From the NCBI GenBank assembly GCA_001464915.1, contig LNED01000041.1, positions 1 through 64,000 of the forward strand: 64,000 nucleotides of DNA. Reading direction: 5' to 3'. The DNA comes from Sphingomonadales bacterium Ga0077531 (GTDB lineage: Bacteria > Pseudomonadota > Alphaproteobacteria > Sphingomonadales > Sphingomonadaceae). The notes under the pieces are model-generated. The model did no database searches and had not been told where the DNA came from. It saw nothing but the letters and a program-made list of their open reading frames with translations. The position numbers and the translations under genes are program-made. This document shows positions 32,124 to 41,200 of this stretch, piece by piece. Numbering within the stretch: the stretch's first letter is position 1; each line of letters begins with the position of its first letter.

Positions 32124-34397
32124 CTAGCGCGACCTAGAGGGGGGCAAGGTCTTGCGAAGCCAGTCCTGCACAAGCGGATGAGCCACGCGGATGTAGCGGC
32201 TTGGCAAGCCCGCGGTTCCGCAATCAAACCCGCTGCTCACCACACCGATCAACGTCGGCACCTTGTCGTCATCGCTATAGGTGATCAGCGGTCCGCCGCT
32301 GTCGCCCTCGCAGGCCTGCCCGCCTTCCGCGCCCCTGATCTCATCTGCGCAGAGCACCGAATCGCGCCGGTCTTTGTCCTTGAACTTGGTCACTTCGGTG
32401 CAGGTCGCCCGATCGCGCAGCTTCAGCCGAGCGCCGCGCAGCTGATCGGGGATTGTGCCATTGCGATGGGCTGTGAGGCCCCAGCCATAGGTTGAAACAC
32501 GCGGAATCGCTTCGATCTTGCGCCCGTCCAGCGGCAGCGGGTCGAGCCGGATGCGCGCCGGGGCCTGCGCCGTCCTGCCTCGCGCACCGCGCTTGGGATC
32601 GTATTGAACTAGCGCAATATCGAACGCTCTGATTTGACTACCAGGTATATATCGGGGGTGCGGGAAGGTTGCGATGATCGGGTAGCTGAACCCTTCATCG
32701 CCCATCGCATTGGTCAGGCCGAGCCGAATGCGATGCCCGGCGGTCTGGATCGACTTCCCACCCATGCCTGTGTCGTTGAGACAATGGGCCGCGGTCAGCA
32801 CCCAGCCTTCACGGATCAGCGATCCTCCGCACCAGACCCGATCCTGAAGCGAAAGTAGGTTGCGCCCCAGCGTCGCCGGCCGCCACAGCAGCGCCTGCCA
32901 CGGGGTCGCCCCACGCTTCACCGTAAAGCCCAGGCGCGTGACGCGGGTGACCGTTTTTGTATCGCACAGCGTGTCGATATAGCTGACCCCTTCAAACACC
33001 ACGGTGGTGGTGGTGCAGTTGGCTGCGCGCTGTTTGGCGATGTCGCGTTCCCGCTCCTCGCGTTCCAACCGCGCTTCTTCGGCTTCTTCTTCGGGCGTGA
33101 GTTCGGGGCCGATAGTGGCGCTGGCGAGCATCAGCGGCGCGGCGGGATCGCTCGCCGCGAGGCTTTCCAGCGATTTGCAGGCATAAGCCGATCTGGGGCC
33201 ACATTCTTCGGCGTAGCGCACGGCGGTGCGCGACACGGCCTCGCTAAGTTGGCCTCCGCTTGCGCGCGCAGAGACGACCCGGTCGCACGCCTCGACCTTT
33301 CCCGCGACGCAATCGCTTGCCTGGCCGAACACCAGATCAGCGGCGCTCTCGCAAACGTCGGTCACGCCCGCATCGCAGGCCGAGCCGAGCAGCGCCAGCG
33401 CGCGCACGCTATCCTCAAGGGGGCTGCCTCTGGCCGACAATAACGTGCCGAGTGCAATGCAGGCCGCCCCATCGCCGCCGTCGCAGCGCAGGGACAGTTC
33501 CGGTTCTTCGCGCAATTGGGCTGACTCGCCGCAGTGGTACTGGTCGATCGTGCAGGCGCGATCAAAAAACTCCAGCGCGGCGGCCCGCTCGCTTGCGCCC
33601 CGGCCCTGTGCCAATTCGGCCCTGCCGCGCTCGCTACAGAACCCTGCATCCCCGGCCGCGCAGCCAAGCTCTGCGTATTCTTTCCGACGCTCCGCCGCAT
33701 CGGGCGTGGTCAGTTTGCCCAAGTGTTTGGTGGCCTTGCCGCACGCTTCGGCATTACCCGCGCGGCAAAGATCGTCCGCCAGCGCAAGACCTTCGTCCCG
33801 TTCAGCCAAGCTGCGATCGCGATCCAGCAACCATCCAGCGAGCCCTACACAGGCACCGACTTCACCGGGCTGGCAGTCGGCACGCAACTTTGCTTCGAAC
33901 GCTTGCGGATCAAAGGTGGTCGAGGCGAGCTCTGTCCGTGCCTCAACCTCGGCAGCACAACCATCAATCAGAAGCAGTCGGCAGGCGCGGGCGTAAAACG
34001 CCGCTGCAATCCGCAGGTCATTGGCGTCTTCCGTGCTGCGCAACAAATCGCCGAGCCGCAGGCAGCCCGCTCCATCAGCAGCGTCGCAGGCCCGGCGGTA
34101 CAGCAATTCAGCCACCGGGCGGCTCTGCGGGCGGCCCTCCCCGCGTTCATAGGCGCGGCCAAGATAGGCGCAGGCGGCAAAGACGCGCGCGGTGCAGTCG
34201 GCATCGGCGGCATCGGCGTTCGCTTCCTCGCTGGCATGGGTGTCGGCGGGCTTGTCTGGATCGGCCCGCGTTATGCCGGTATCGGGATAAAGGCGCGGGA
34301 CCGGGAGATCGGGCAGCACCGACGCAGCAGCCACGGGCGCGCCGAGCGCGGCCAAGGCGGTCAGCGCCCCGATCAATATCGTCCGAAATCTGCGCAT
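32124..34397 (-). CDS. Secreted trypsin-like serine protease with Sel1/Cys-rich repeats
   Basis: 757 residues from the ATG at 34397 (AAGGGGGG site upstream). Signal peptide (RTILIGALTALAALGAPVAAA), then ~350 residues of Cys-rich Sel1/TPR-like helical repeats (for example CAYLGRAYERGEG, RACDAADGAGCLRLGDLL, CDGGDGAACIALGTLL), a charged coiled-coil-like helix (435-457, TPEEEAEEARLEREERERD region), and a C-terminal chymotrypsin-fold protease. The triad is His 538 (LTAAHC), Asp 593 (FDIAL) and Ser 700 (GDSGGP). An active periplasmic or secreted enzyme is expected. The repeats probably bind a partner or regulate it. It is divergent from the SLOG-SLATT-like gene. Confidence 0.88.
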   Translation of the reverse strand: MRRFRTILIGALTALAALGAPVAAASVLPDLPVPRLYPDTGITRADPDKPADTHASEEANADAADADCTARVFAACAYLGRAYERGEGRPQSRPVAELLYRRACDAADGAGCLRLGDLLRSTEDANDLRIAAAFYARACRLLLIDGCAAEVEARTELASTTFDPQAFEAKLRADCQPGEVGACVGLAGWLLDRDRSLAERDEGLALADDLCRAGNAEACGKATKHLGKLTTPDAAERRKEYAELGCAAGDAGFCSERGRAELAQGRGASERAAALEFFDRACTIDQYHCGESAQLREEPELSLRCDGGDGAACIALGTLLSARGSPLEDSVRALALLGSACDAGVTDVCESAADLVFGQASDCVAGKVEACDRVVSARASGGQLSEAVSRTAVRYAEECGPRSAYACKSLESLAASDPAAPLMLASATIGPELTPEEEAEEARLEREERERDIAKQRAANCTTTTVVFEGVSYIDTLCDTKTVTRVTRLGFTVKRGATPWQALLWRPATLGRNLLSLQDRVWCGGSLIREGWVLTAAHCLNDTGMGGKSIQTAGHRIRLGLTNAMGDEGFSYPIIATFPHPRYIPGSQIRAFDIALVQYDPKRGARGRTAQAPARIRLDPLPLDGRKIEAIPRVSTYGWGLTAHRNGTIPDQLRGARLKLRDRATCTEVTKFKDKDRRDSVLCADEIRGAEGGQACEGDSGGPLITYSDDDKVPTLIGVVSSGFDCGTAGLPSRYIRVAHPLVQDWLRKTLPPSRSR

Positions 34398-34418
34398 GGC
34401 ACCCCCCTTGCGGCAAGA

Positions 34419-34447
34419 ATTATGCGCTTTCCGTCCGGCACCGTCAA
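34419..34447 (-). promoter_or_regulatory. Sigma70-type promoter of the Sel1-protease gene
   Basis: On the minus strand -35 TTGACG (34447-34442), a 17-base spacer, and -10 CATAAT (34424-34419). The start codon is ~20 bases downstream, leaving a very short leader with the ribosome binding site. It is among the clearest promoters in the window. Confidence 0.65.
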
Positions 34448-34548
34448 ACCCGTGAACGCTCATGTTGATCAAGCCTTGTATCCGGGCAAGACAAACGCTT
34501 ATGCAGAGCGCGCGCCCGCCGTTCTGGCGGGTGGGAGATGCCCCGCCA

Positions 34549-36534
34549 ATGCCTGCCCCATTGCATGCCAATCTCCGCGACAATTGGCAGCCGCATCTGG
34601 CGCTGGGGATCACCGGGCACCGCGCGTCGAACCCGTCCTTTGCAGCGCACGGCGCAGCGATCGAGGCCGCGCTGTCGGCGCTGTTCGCCCGGATTCAGGC
34701 AATCGAGGCTGGCTTGCCGGGGGAACATGGCGCGATCCGGCTGCACTCGCTGTTGGTCGATGGCACCGATCAGATTGCCGCCGAACTGGCGCTCGCGTGC
34801 GGGTGGGAACTGGCGGTGCCGCTGCCGTTTGGCGCAGGCCTCAACTGTGCCATCAATGCGCATCCTGCCAGCCTTGCCGATGCGGCCACCTTGCTGGCCG
34901 ATAGAGTTCCAGCCGATCCACTGGTTGCCGCGCGGGCGGCGGCAATCCGGGCGATTACCGCACGCGCGCAATTATTCGAATTGGCCGACCGCGATGCCGA
35001 GGTTGAGGCGCTGTGGCTGGCAACGATCACCGATCCCGAAGACCGGGTTGCGGGCCGCGCGTTTGAAGCACTGGCGTCTGATAATGTCGCGCTGGCTGGC
35101 CGTGTGATGATCGAGCGCACCGATCTGGTGATCGCGGTGTGGGATCGAAAGGTTGCGAACCTGCCCGGCGGCACCGGCCACACCGTCACCACCGCGCTGG
35201 CGATGGGCACTCCGGTGCTGTTGATCGAACCTGCCGCGCCCGAAGCCTGGCAAATCCTCACCCGGCCTGAAGAATTGGGGCAGGCGCCTGACGCCGCCAA
35301 CGCGCCTGATGGTGCGCGGCTGGAAGCGATCATCCGCGCAGCCATGGTGGCGCAAGGCTGGGACGCGGCGCAATTGTCGCGCGAGGTGTGGCAACCGCGC
35401 AGCAGCCGGATGTTCGGGTTGTACCGCCGGATTGAGCGGGTGTTTGGCGGGGCCAAAGCCTTGGGGCGCGGCGCGTTCAGCTCGCTCCGGGTCGACTACG
35501 AAGCGCCCGAAGCGATTGCGGGAGGCAGCGGGGCGCCGATGGTGGCCGCGGCCGCCGCGATGCCGGGCGGTGATCCCCAGGTCGCTTCGCAATTGGCCGA
35601 CGATATGCTGCCGATGTTCGCTTGGGCAGACGGCGTCGCCAGCCGCTTGGCGGACGCGTATCGCAGCGGGATGTGCGTCAATTTCGTGCTGGCGGCGCTG
35701 GCGGTAATTATCGGGCTAGCATACCTTCCGGCGGGTGTGGGCGAAATCAAATGGGTGTTCGCCGGAGCCGAATTGCTGCTGCTTGCGGGGATTCTGGTGC
35801 TGACGGCAGCGGGTTCCCGGCTGGGCTGGCACCGGCGCTGGTTCGAAATGCGGCGGGTGGCCGAATATCTGCGCCATGCGCCTGCGCTGCTGTTGCTCGG
35901 TGTGGCGCGGCCGACCGGGCGTTGGCCCCGGAAAGGCGGCGGCGGTGAAAGTGCCGAATGGCCCGAGCATTTCGCGCGCCATGCTTTGCGCGATGTCGGG
36001 CTGCCGCGCGTGGCGGTGACCCGCGCATATCTGCGCGCTGGGCTGGCCGAGGTGGCCTTGCCGCACGTCGCCAGCCAGCGCGCCTATCACGCCGCCAAGG
36101 CGCATCGGCTGGAGACGGTGCACCACCGGCTCGACCGGGCGGCGGCGACCTGCTTTGCGCTCGCGGTGGTATCGGTGCTGGGCTATCTCACCTGCAAGCT
36201 TGGCGGGATGGCGGGGGTGTTGCCGAAACATCTCGCCAGCGATCTGTCGCCGCTGTTCACGTTCATGGGGGTGGCGTTCCCGACGCTCGGCGCGAACCTT
36301 GCGGGCATCCGCTATTTCGGCGATTTTGAACGCTTCGGCGCGATTTCACGGGTAGCAGCGGAAAAGCTCGGCGAGATTGAGGTGCGCATGGGCTTGCTGC
36401 TGTCGGGCACGCCCGAGGCGCTGACTTATACCGCCGCCGCCGATCTGATGCACGCGCTGGACGAGGCCGTGGTGGACGAGATCGAAAGCTGGCAATCGGT
36501 GTTCGGCGCAAAGCATCTCGCCCTGCCTGCTTGA
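34549..36534 (+). CDS. SLOG-like nucleotide sensor fused to SLATT-like multi-span membrane domain
   Basis: 661 residues from ATG 34549 (a start at 34501 or 34462 is possible). Residues ~15-220 look like a SLOG Rossmann-type domain: GITGHR (20-25), LVDGTDQIAAELALACGWELAVPLPF, DLVIAVWD (192-199), GGTGHTV (207-213), PVLLIEP. The second half has four hydrophobic spans in two pairs (about 376-394, 403-421, 534-550, 565-587) separated by an amphipathic region containing RWFEMRRVAEYLRH, resembling SLATT/DUF4231-type effectors. In such families SLOG is predicted to sense a nucleotide-derived ligand and SLATT to act in the membrane. That reading is by motif resemblance only. Confidence 0.65.
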   Translation: MPAPLHANLRDNWQPHLALGITGHRASNPSFAAHGAAIEAALSALFARIQAIEAGLPGEHGAIRLHSLLVDGTDQIAAELALACGWELAVPLPFGAGLNCAINAHPASLADAATLLADRVPADPLVAARAAAIRAITARAQLFELADRDAEVEALWLATITDPEDRVAGRAFEALASDNVALAGRVMIERTDLVIAVWDRKVANLPGGTGHTVTTALAMGTPVLLIEPAAPEAWQILTRPEELGQAPDAANAPDGARLEAIIRAAMVAQGWDAAQLSREVWQPRSSRMFGLYRRIERVFGGAKALGRGAFSSLRVDYEAPEAIAGGSGAPMVAAAAAMPGGDPQVASQLADDMLPMFAWADGVASRLADAYRSGMCVNFVLAALAVIIGLAYLPAGVGEIKWVFAGAELLLLAGILVLTAAGSRLGWHRRWFEMRRVAEYLRHAPALLLLGVARPTGRWPRKGGGGESAEWPEHFARHALRDVGLPRVAVTRAYLRAGLAEVALPHVASQRAYHAAKAHRLETVHHRLDRAAATCFALAVVSVLGYLTCKLGGMAGVLPKHLASDLSPLFTFMGVAFPTLGANLAGIRYFGDFERFGAISRVAAEKLGEIEVRMGLLLSGTPEALTYTAAADLMHALDEAVVDEIESWQSVFGAKHLALPA

Positions 36535-36545
36535 TCTTGCCTGCT

Positions 36546-37088
36546 TCAGCCCAGCAGCATCACATTCATCAAACGGCCGGGGATCATGAAAGCAGCGATG
36601 CCGGGCAGCATCAGCGCGGTGAGATAGGTGAACACCAGATGCCGCTTGTGCGCCTGAATATCGCCGCGCCGGGCGGTTGCCATCACCTTCCACGCAGCGT
36701 GAAACGTCATCGGCACAAACAGGTGAATCCAGCTGAAACTGCCTGAGGTCTGGATAAAGATGGCCGATGTTGCGGTGATCAGCATCAACACCAGCCAGAC
36801 CTTGCCGAGCTGCTTGTGCAGCGCGGTACCCTTCTTTGCCAGCAGCAGCCAGCCGCCCAGCGGGATGGTCGGCAGCACTGCGGCGACATGGATCATGATC
36901 GGCAGCTTGGCATAATGTTCAAGCCCGTCGACCATCCCAAACGCCGCCTTGCCGAGCGCCACAGCCACTGCAAAGCTCATGGTGAAGCAGGCGAGGCTGA
37001 CCGCTGTGCGGGCAATCGGGCCGATGTCGAAACGGCCTTTGGTCTTGGCAGCGGGCTCGGCGGCGAAAGGCAGGGTGATGGCGTTCAT
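36546..37088 (-). CDS. DUF2306 membrane protein
   Basis: 180 residues from MNAITLPFAAEP. Four or five spans. The DUF2306-type core reads LPIMIHVAAVLPTIPLGGWLLL, then GTALHKQLGKVWLVLMLITATSAIFIQ, and IQAHKRHLVFTYLTALMLPG, with His residues suggesting a quinone/heme-like site. Function unknown. It is transcribed away from the LytTR regulator, a pairing common in related bacteria. Confidence 0.8.
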   Translation of the reverse strand: MNAITLPFAAEPAAKTKGRFDIGPIARTAVSLACFTMSFAVAVALGKAAFGMVDGLEHYAKLPIMIHVAAVLPTIPLGGWLLLAKKGTALHKQLGKVWLVLMLITATSAIFIQTSGSFSWIHLFVPMTFHAAWKVMATARRGDIQAHKRHLVFTYLTALMLPGIAAFMIPGRLMNVMLLG

Positions 37089-37263
37089 GGCGGGCTCCTC
37101 AAAGGCGGTGGGTTGCTTGCTGAAGCCAGAATGGCGCGAGCCCGTTCGCGGGCAATCGCTGCTGCGCAATTGGCGCGTGGCTTGCGCGAAATGGCCGGGG
37201 TTAGGCCGGGAAATCCACGCGTTGCCACTTTACGAAGCGCGAACGGGCAGTCAGGAATGGCTT

Positions 37264-38082
37264 ATGACCGCCCAACCGGCATCACCGCGCCACGCGCTTG
37301 CACGCCGCATCATCATTGATCTGGCGGTGATGACCGGCATCGGCGTGTTCCTTGCGGTGATTGGCCCGTTCGGCAGCATTGCCGCACCGCTGCCCGAACG
37401 GCTGGTGTCGTGGATCGGTTTCGCGTGGCTCGGCTATGCTTGCTACCGCCCGATGCAGAGCGTGGTCGACTGGGGCGAGCGCACGCTCGCGCTGCCGCGA
37501 TGGGGCTTGCTGGCAGCGACCTGTCTGGCGGCGACCGTGCCGATGAGTGTCGCGGTGGTGGCGATCAACAGCCCGCCCACCACAGGCTTGCAGTGGCCGG
37601 GGCTTGAAGCGGCGATGGCGACCTATTTTTCGGTGTTGGTGATTGGCGGCGCTGTGACCGTGCTGTTCAATCTGGTGCCGTCGCGTCCGCGCGAGGATGA
37701 GCCTGTCACCGCGCTGCAACCTATCCCCATACAGGCCGCGCCCCCACCGAACTTGGCGCCGAACCCGCTGGCCAATCCGCTATTCGATCAGCTTCCGCCA
37801 GAACTGGGCAGTGACATCATCGCGCTGGAGATGGAGGATCACTATGTCCGCGTTCACACCGCGTTGGGATCGGCATTGGTGCTGATGCGGCTGCGCGATG
37901 CAATGGCGCTGGTGGGCGATCTTGAGGGAATGCAGGTGCATCGCAGCTGGTGGGTGGCGCGGGCTGCGGTGGAAGATGTGCAGCGCGACGGGCGCAACAT
38001 CCGCCTGACCTTGGCGCGCGGGTTAGAGGCCCCGGTGGCCCGCGCCAAGGTTGCCGACCTGCGCGATGCGCGCTGGATTTGA
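37264..38082 (+). CDS. Membrane-bound LytTR-type transcriptional regulator
   Basis: 272 residues from ATG 37264. The N-terminal half has four hydrophobic spans. A Pro-rich linker (QAAPPPNLAPNPLANP) leads to a C-terminal LytTR DNA-binding domain: IIALEMEDHYVRVHTALGSALVLMRLRDAMALV, MQVHRSWWVARAAVEDV, IRLTLARGLEAPVARAKVADLR. It likely senses a membrane signal and controls the divergent DUF2306 gene through the 175-base spacer. Confidence 0.85.
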   Translation: MTAQPASPRHALARRIIIDLAVMTGIGVFLAVIGPFGSIAAPLPERLVSWIGFAWLGYACYRPMQSVVDWGERTLALPRWGLLAATCLAATVPMSVAVVAINSPPTTGLQWPGLEAAMATYFSVLVIGGAVTVLFNLVPSRPREDEPVTALQPIPIQAAPPPNLAPNPLANPLFDQLPPELGSDIIALEMEDHYVRVHTALGSALVLMRLRDAMALVGDLEGMQVHRSWWVARAAVEDVQRDGRNIRLTLARGLEAPVARAKVADLRDARWI

Positions 38083-38085
38083 GGC

Positions 38086-38706
38086 TTAGGCAGGGCCGCG
38101 AAACACGCACCACGTGAACGCCTGCGCGCTGCCCCACGGGGTCAGATGCTCATCGCGCCAGCTTGCCTCAAGGGCGAAATCCGGCCCAAGCGTTGCGGCC
38201 AGCTTGTCCGCGTCATAGCGTTCTACGGTCAGCCCGCTGCACTTTTCCGGCCCGTCCAAGGCAAAGGTGGCGAAGATCGCGAGCCCGCCTTTCGCCAGCC
38301 CTCCGCCCAAGGCCCGGAGATACGCGGCGCGCTGCCCCGGCTCGGTCAGGAAATGGAACACTGCACGGTCGTGCCAGATGTCGTAGGCGCGCGCCGGCTG
38401 CCAGTCGGTGATGTCGGCGACCTCCCAAGTCACCGCCGCGCCTGCGTCACCCAAGCGCGCCTGCGCCGCCGCGAGGGCCGGGGCGGCAATGTCGAGCACG
38501 GTCAGATCGTCCCAACCGCGCGCCAACAGGGCATCGACCAAGGTTGACGCGCCGCCGCCAATGTCGATCAGCGACTGCGATGGCGCCGCGCCAAACCGGT
38601 CGAGCGCCTGCAGCGATTGTTCGGGCGTGGGTTGATACCAGCTGACGTCCTCGGGCTGTTTGTCGGTGTAGACTTTGCGCCAGTGGTCTTCGCGTTCGCT
38701 GCTCAT
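38086..38706 (-). CDS. Class I SAM-dependent methyltransferase
   Basis: 206 residues from the ATG at 38706 (MSSEREDHWRKVYTDK). SAM-binding motif I is LIDIGGGAST, followed by LTVLDIAAPALAAAQARLG, VADITDW, and IWHDRAVFHFLTEPGQRAAYLRALGG. The pattern is the methyltransferase-25/TehB-like type acting on small molecules. Substrate unknown. The katG terminator separates it from the gene upstream. Confidence 0.85.
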   Translation of the reverse strand: MSSEREDHWRKVYTDKQPEDVSWYQPTPEQSLQALDRFGAAPSQSLIDIGGGASTLVDALLARGWDDLTVLDIAAPALAAAQARLGDAGAAVTWEVADITDWQPARAYDIWHDRAVFHFLTEPGQRAAYLRALGGGLAKGGLAIFATFALDGPEKCSGLTVERYDADKLAATLGPDFALEASWRDEHLTPWGSAQAFTWCVFRGPA

Positions 38707-38737
38707 CGCCGGGGTGCCCTGTTTCGAATGATCATAA

Positions 38738-38772
38738 CACAAAAGGCCCCCGGCATCGCTACCGAGGGCCTT
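38738..38772 (-). terminator. Intrinsic terminator of katG
   Basis: Minus-strand hairpin AAGGCCC-T-CGG / CCG-G-GGGCCTT with an 8-base loop, followed by TTTTG, 20 bases after the katG stop. Confidence 0.75.
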
Positions 38773-38792
38773 CTGATTTAAGCGTCGCCAGC

Positions 38793-40991
38793 TCAATGGT
38801 ACTTGGCGTAGCTCACATCAAAACGATCCGCGTTCATCACCTTGTTCCAGGCCGAGATGAAGTCGCACACGAACTTGCCCTCGTTCCCGGCTTCGGCATA
38901 AACCTCGGACTGCGCGCGCAGCATCGAGTTGGAACCGAACACCAGATCAGTGCGGGTGGCGCGGAACTTCTCCGCCCCGGTGGTGCGGCAGGTGCCGACA
39001 TATTCCTCGTCACCGCTGTCATCGACCGGCGTCCACTTCGTGCTCATGTCGAGCAGGTTGCGGAAGAAGTCGGGGGTCAGCGCACCGACGCGGTCGGTGA
39101 ACACGCCGTGCTTGGTATTGCCGCTGTTCGCGCCGAGCACGCGCAAGCCGCCGACCAGCACGGTCAGTTCGGGGATCGAAAGGCCGAGCAGATGCGCCCG
39201 GTCGATCAGCATCTCCTCGGTACGAACCTGCGCCTTGGTCTTCAGGTAGTTGCGGAACCCATCGGCAAACGGCTCCATCGGTTCAAAGCTCGCCGCATCG
39301 GTGTGTGCGTCGGTCGCATCCCCGCGTCCGCCGAGGAACGGCACGGTGACGTCGACCCCGCCATCCTTGGCCGCCTTTTCAACCGCAGCCGATCCGGCTA
39401 GCACGATCGCATCGGCCATCGACAGCGAACCGCGATGCGTTTCGATCACGTTCAGCACGCGGGTCAGTTCTTCCGGGTCATTGGCTGCCCAGCCGCGCTG
39501 CGGTTCAAGCCGCACGCGCGCGCCATTGGCGCCGCCGCGGTGATCCGAATTGCGGTAGGTCGAGGCTGACGCCCATGCCGCCTTGACCAGCTCCCTCACT
39601 GTCAGCCCGCTGCCAAGGATCGCCGCCTTGAAGCGCGCGATTTCGGCGTCCGCAGGCGTGGTGCCAGCGGGAACCGGATCCTGCCATATCAGCGTTTCGG
39701 CGGGCACTTCTGGCCCCATGTAACGCACCTTGGGCCCCATATCGCGGTGGCACAGTTTGAACCACGCGCGGGCGAAGGCATCGTCCAATGCCTTGGGATC
39801 GGCGAGGAAGCGTTCGGAAATCTTGCGATAGTCCGGGTCCATCTTCAACGCCATGTCGGCAGTGGTCATCATGGTCGGCACGCGCTTGTTCGGGTCGCGC
39901 GCGTCGGGGGCCATGTCCTCTTCGGTCTGACCGATCGGCTGCCACTGTTGCGCGCCTGCCGGGCTGCGGACCAGTTCAAAATCATACTTGAACAGCAGGC
40001 GGAAGTAATCGTGGGACCATGAGGTCGGGTTGTTCGACCAAGCGCCTTCGATGCCCGAGGTGGTGATGTGGCCTGCCGCGATCTCGGCCTCGTCATTCAG
40101 CCAGCCGAAGCCCTGCAGATGCAGGTCTTCGCTTTCAGGCGCGCCGCCGAAAGTTTCCGAGGGCGCAGCGCCGTGCGCCTTGCCGAAAGCGTGGCCGCCA
40201 GCGGTGAGCGCTACGGTTTCCTCGTCATTCATCGCCATCCGCGTGAAGGTTTCACGCATATCGCGCGCGCTTTCGAGCGGATCGGGATTGCCGCCCGGCC
40301 CTTCGGGATTGACGTAGATCAGCCCCATCTGGATCGCGGCGAGCGGGTTTTCGATTTCGGCCCCGTCAGCGGGGCGAATGCGGGTGGCAACGCCTTCGTT
40401 GACCCACTGTTCTTCGGTGCCCCAGTAGACGCTCTCAGGCTCGAACACGTCCGCGCGGCCGCCGCCAAAGCCGAACACCGGCCCGCCCATGCTTTCAATC
40501 GCCACGTTGCCGGTGAGGATGAACAGATCGGCCCAGCTGATGTTGCGGCCGTACTTCTGCTTGATCGGCCACAGCAGGCGGCGCGCCTTGTCGAGGTTGC
40601 CATTGTCGGGCCAGGAATTGAGCGGGGCGAACCGCTGCTGTCCGGAGCCTGCACCGCCGCGACCGTCACCGGTGCGATAGGTACCAGCGGCGTGCCACGC
40701 CATGCGGATGAAGAACGGGCCGTAGTGGCCATAGTCCGCCGGCCACCACGGCTGGCTGTCGGTCATAAGCGCGGTCAGGTCAGCCTTCAATGCGGCGTAA
40801 TCGAGCGTGTTGAACGCCTCGGCGTAGTCGAAATCTTCGCCGTAGGGGTTCGCGCTCTTGCCCTGTTCGGTCAGAATATCGAGCTGCATTGCCTGCGGCC
40901 ACCAATCGCGGTTGGTGCGGCCCAGCAAGCTGCGCATTTCGGTGCTGCCGTGGAACGGGCAACCGCTCATCTCGCCAGTTTTTGCGTCCAT
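38793..40991 (-). CDS. katG: Catalase-peroxidase KatG
   Basis: 732 residues, normal length. Bifunctional heme catalase/peroxidase that removes H2O2. The distal pocket [18 protein letters not shown] carries Arg 96, Trp 99 and His 100. The Tyr of the Met-Tyr-Trp adduct lies in [11 protein letters not shown]. The proximal His is in [13 protein letters not shown]. The C-terminal degenerate half is present. It is transcribed away from a 209-base regulatory gap and terminates in its own hairpin. Confidence 0.97.
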   Translation of the reverse strand: MDAKTGEMSGCPFHGSTEMRSLLGRTNRDWWPQAMQLDILTEQGKSANPYGEDFDYAEAFNTLDYAALKADLTALMTDSQPWWPADYGHYGPFFIRMAWHAAGTYRTGDGRGGAGSGQQRFAPLNSWPDNGNLDKARRLLWPIKQKYGRNISWADLFILTGNVAIESMGGPVFGFGGGRADVFEPESVYWGTEEQWVNEGVATRIRPADGAEIENPLAAIQMGLIYVNPEGPGGNPDPLESARDMRETFTRMAMNDEETVALTAGGHAFGKAHGAAPSETFGGAPESEDLHLQGFGWLNDEAEIAAGHITTSGIEGAWSNNPTSWSHDYFRLLFKYDFELVRSPAGAQQWQPIGQTEEDMAPDARDPNKRVPTMMTTADMALKMDPDYRKISERFLADPKALDDAFARAWFKLCHRDMGPKVRYMGPEVPAETLIWQDPVPAGTTPADAEIARFKAAILGSGLTVRELVKAAWASASTYRNSDHRGGANGARVRLEPQRGWAANDPEELTRVLNVIETHRGSLSMADAIVLAGSAAVEKAAKDGGVDVTVPFLGGRGDATDAHTDAASFEPMEPFADGFRNYLKTKAQVRTEEMLIDRAHLLGLSIPELTVLVGGLRVLGANSGNTKHGVFTDRVGALTPDFFRNLLDMSTKWTPVDDSGDEEYVGTCRTTGAEKFRATRTDLVFGSNSMLRAQSEVYAEAGNEGKFVCDFISAWNKVMNADRFDVSYAKYH

Positions 40992-41080
40992 GATCGTTCT
41001 CTCCTCGCATGTTGATTGCGTCAGACTCGCCGTTGAAGCGCAGTCTATGGAGGGAGAATGACTCTTTCAGGTTGGTGCGT

Positions 41081-41110
41081 CCAATCGATTAATACGCGGG
41101 TATTGATTGG
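41081..41110. promoter_or_regulatory. Inverted repeats in the katG control region
   Basis: CCAATC ... AATAC-gcgg-GTATT-GATTGG: an inner 5-bp inverted repeat around GCGG with an outer CCAATC/GATTGG pair at unequal spacing, ~90 bases before the katG start. Could be a site for OxyR or another peroxide regulator; it does not match the E. coli OxyR consensus exactly. Confidence 0.35.
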
Positions 41111-41140
41111 ATAGAGCGATCACAGGACGGCGCGGGCAAA

Positions 41141-41169
41141 CGAAAACGGGCCCCCGTTAGGGAGCCCGT
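41141..41169 (-). terminator. Intrinsic terminator of ahpF
   Basis: Minus-strand stem ACGGGCTCCC/GGGGGCCCGT followed by TTTCG, 32 bases past the ahpF stop. Confidence 0.7.
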
Positions 41170-41200
41170 CCGTTTTTTGCTGTACCACAGAATTGACCGC

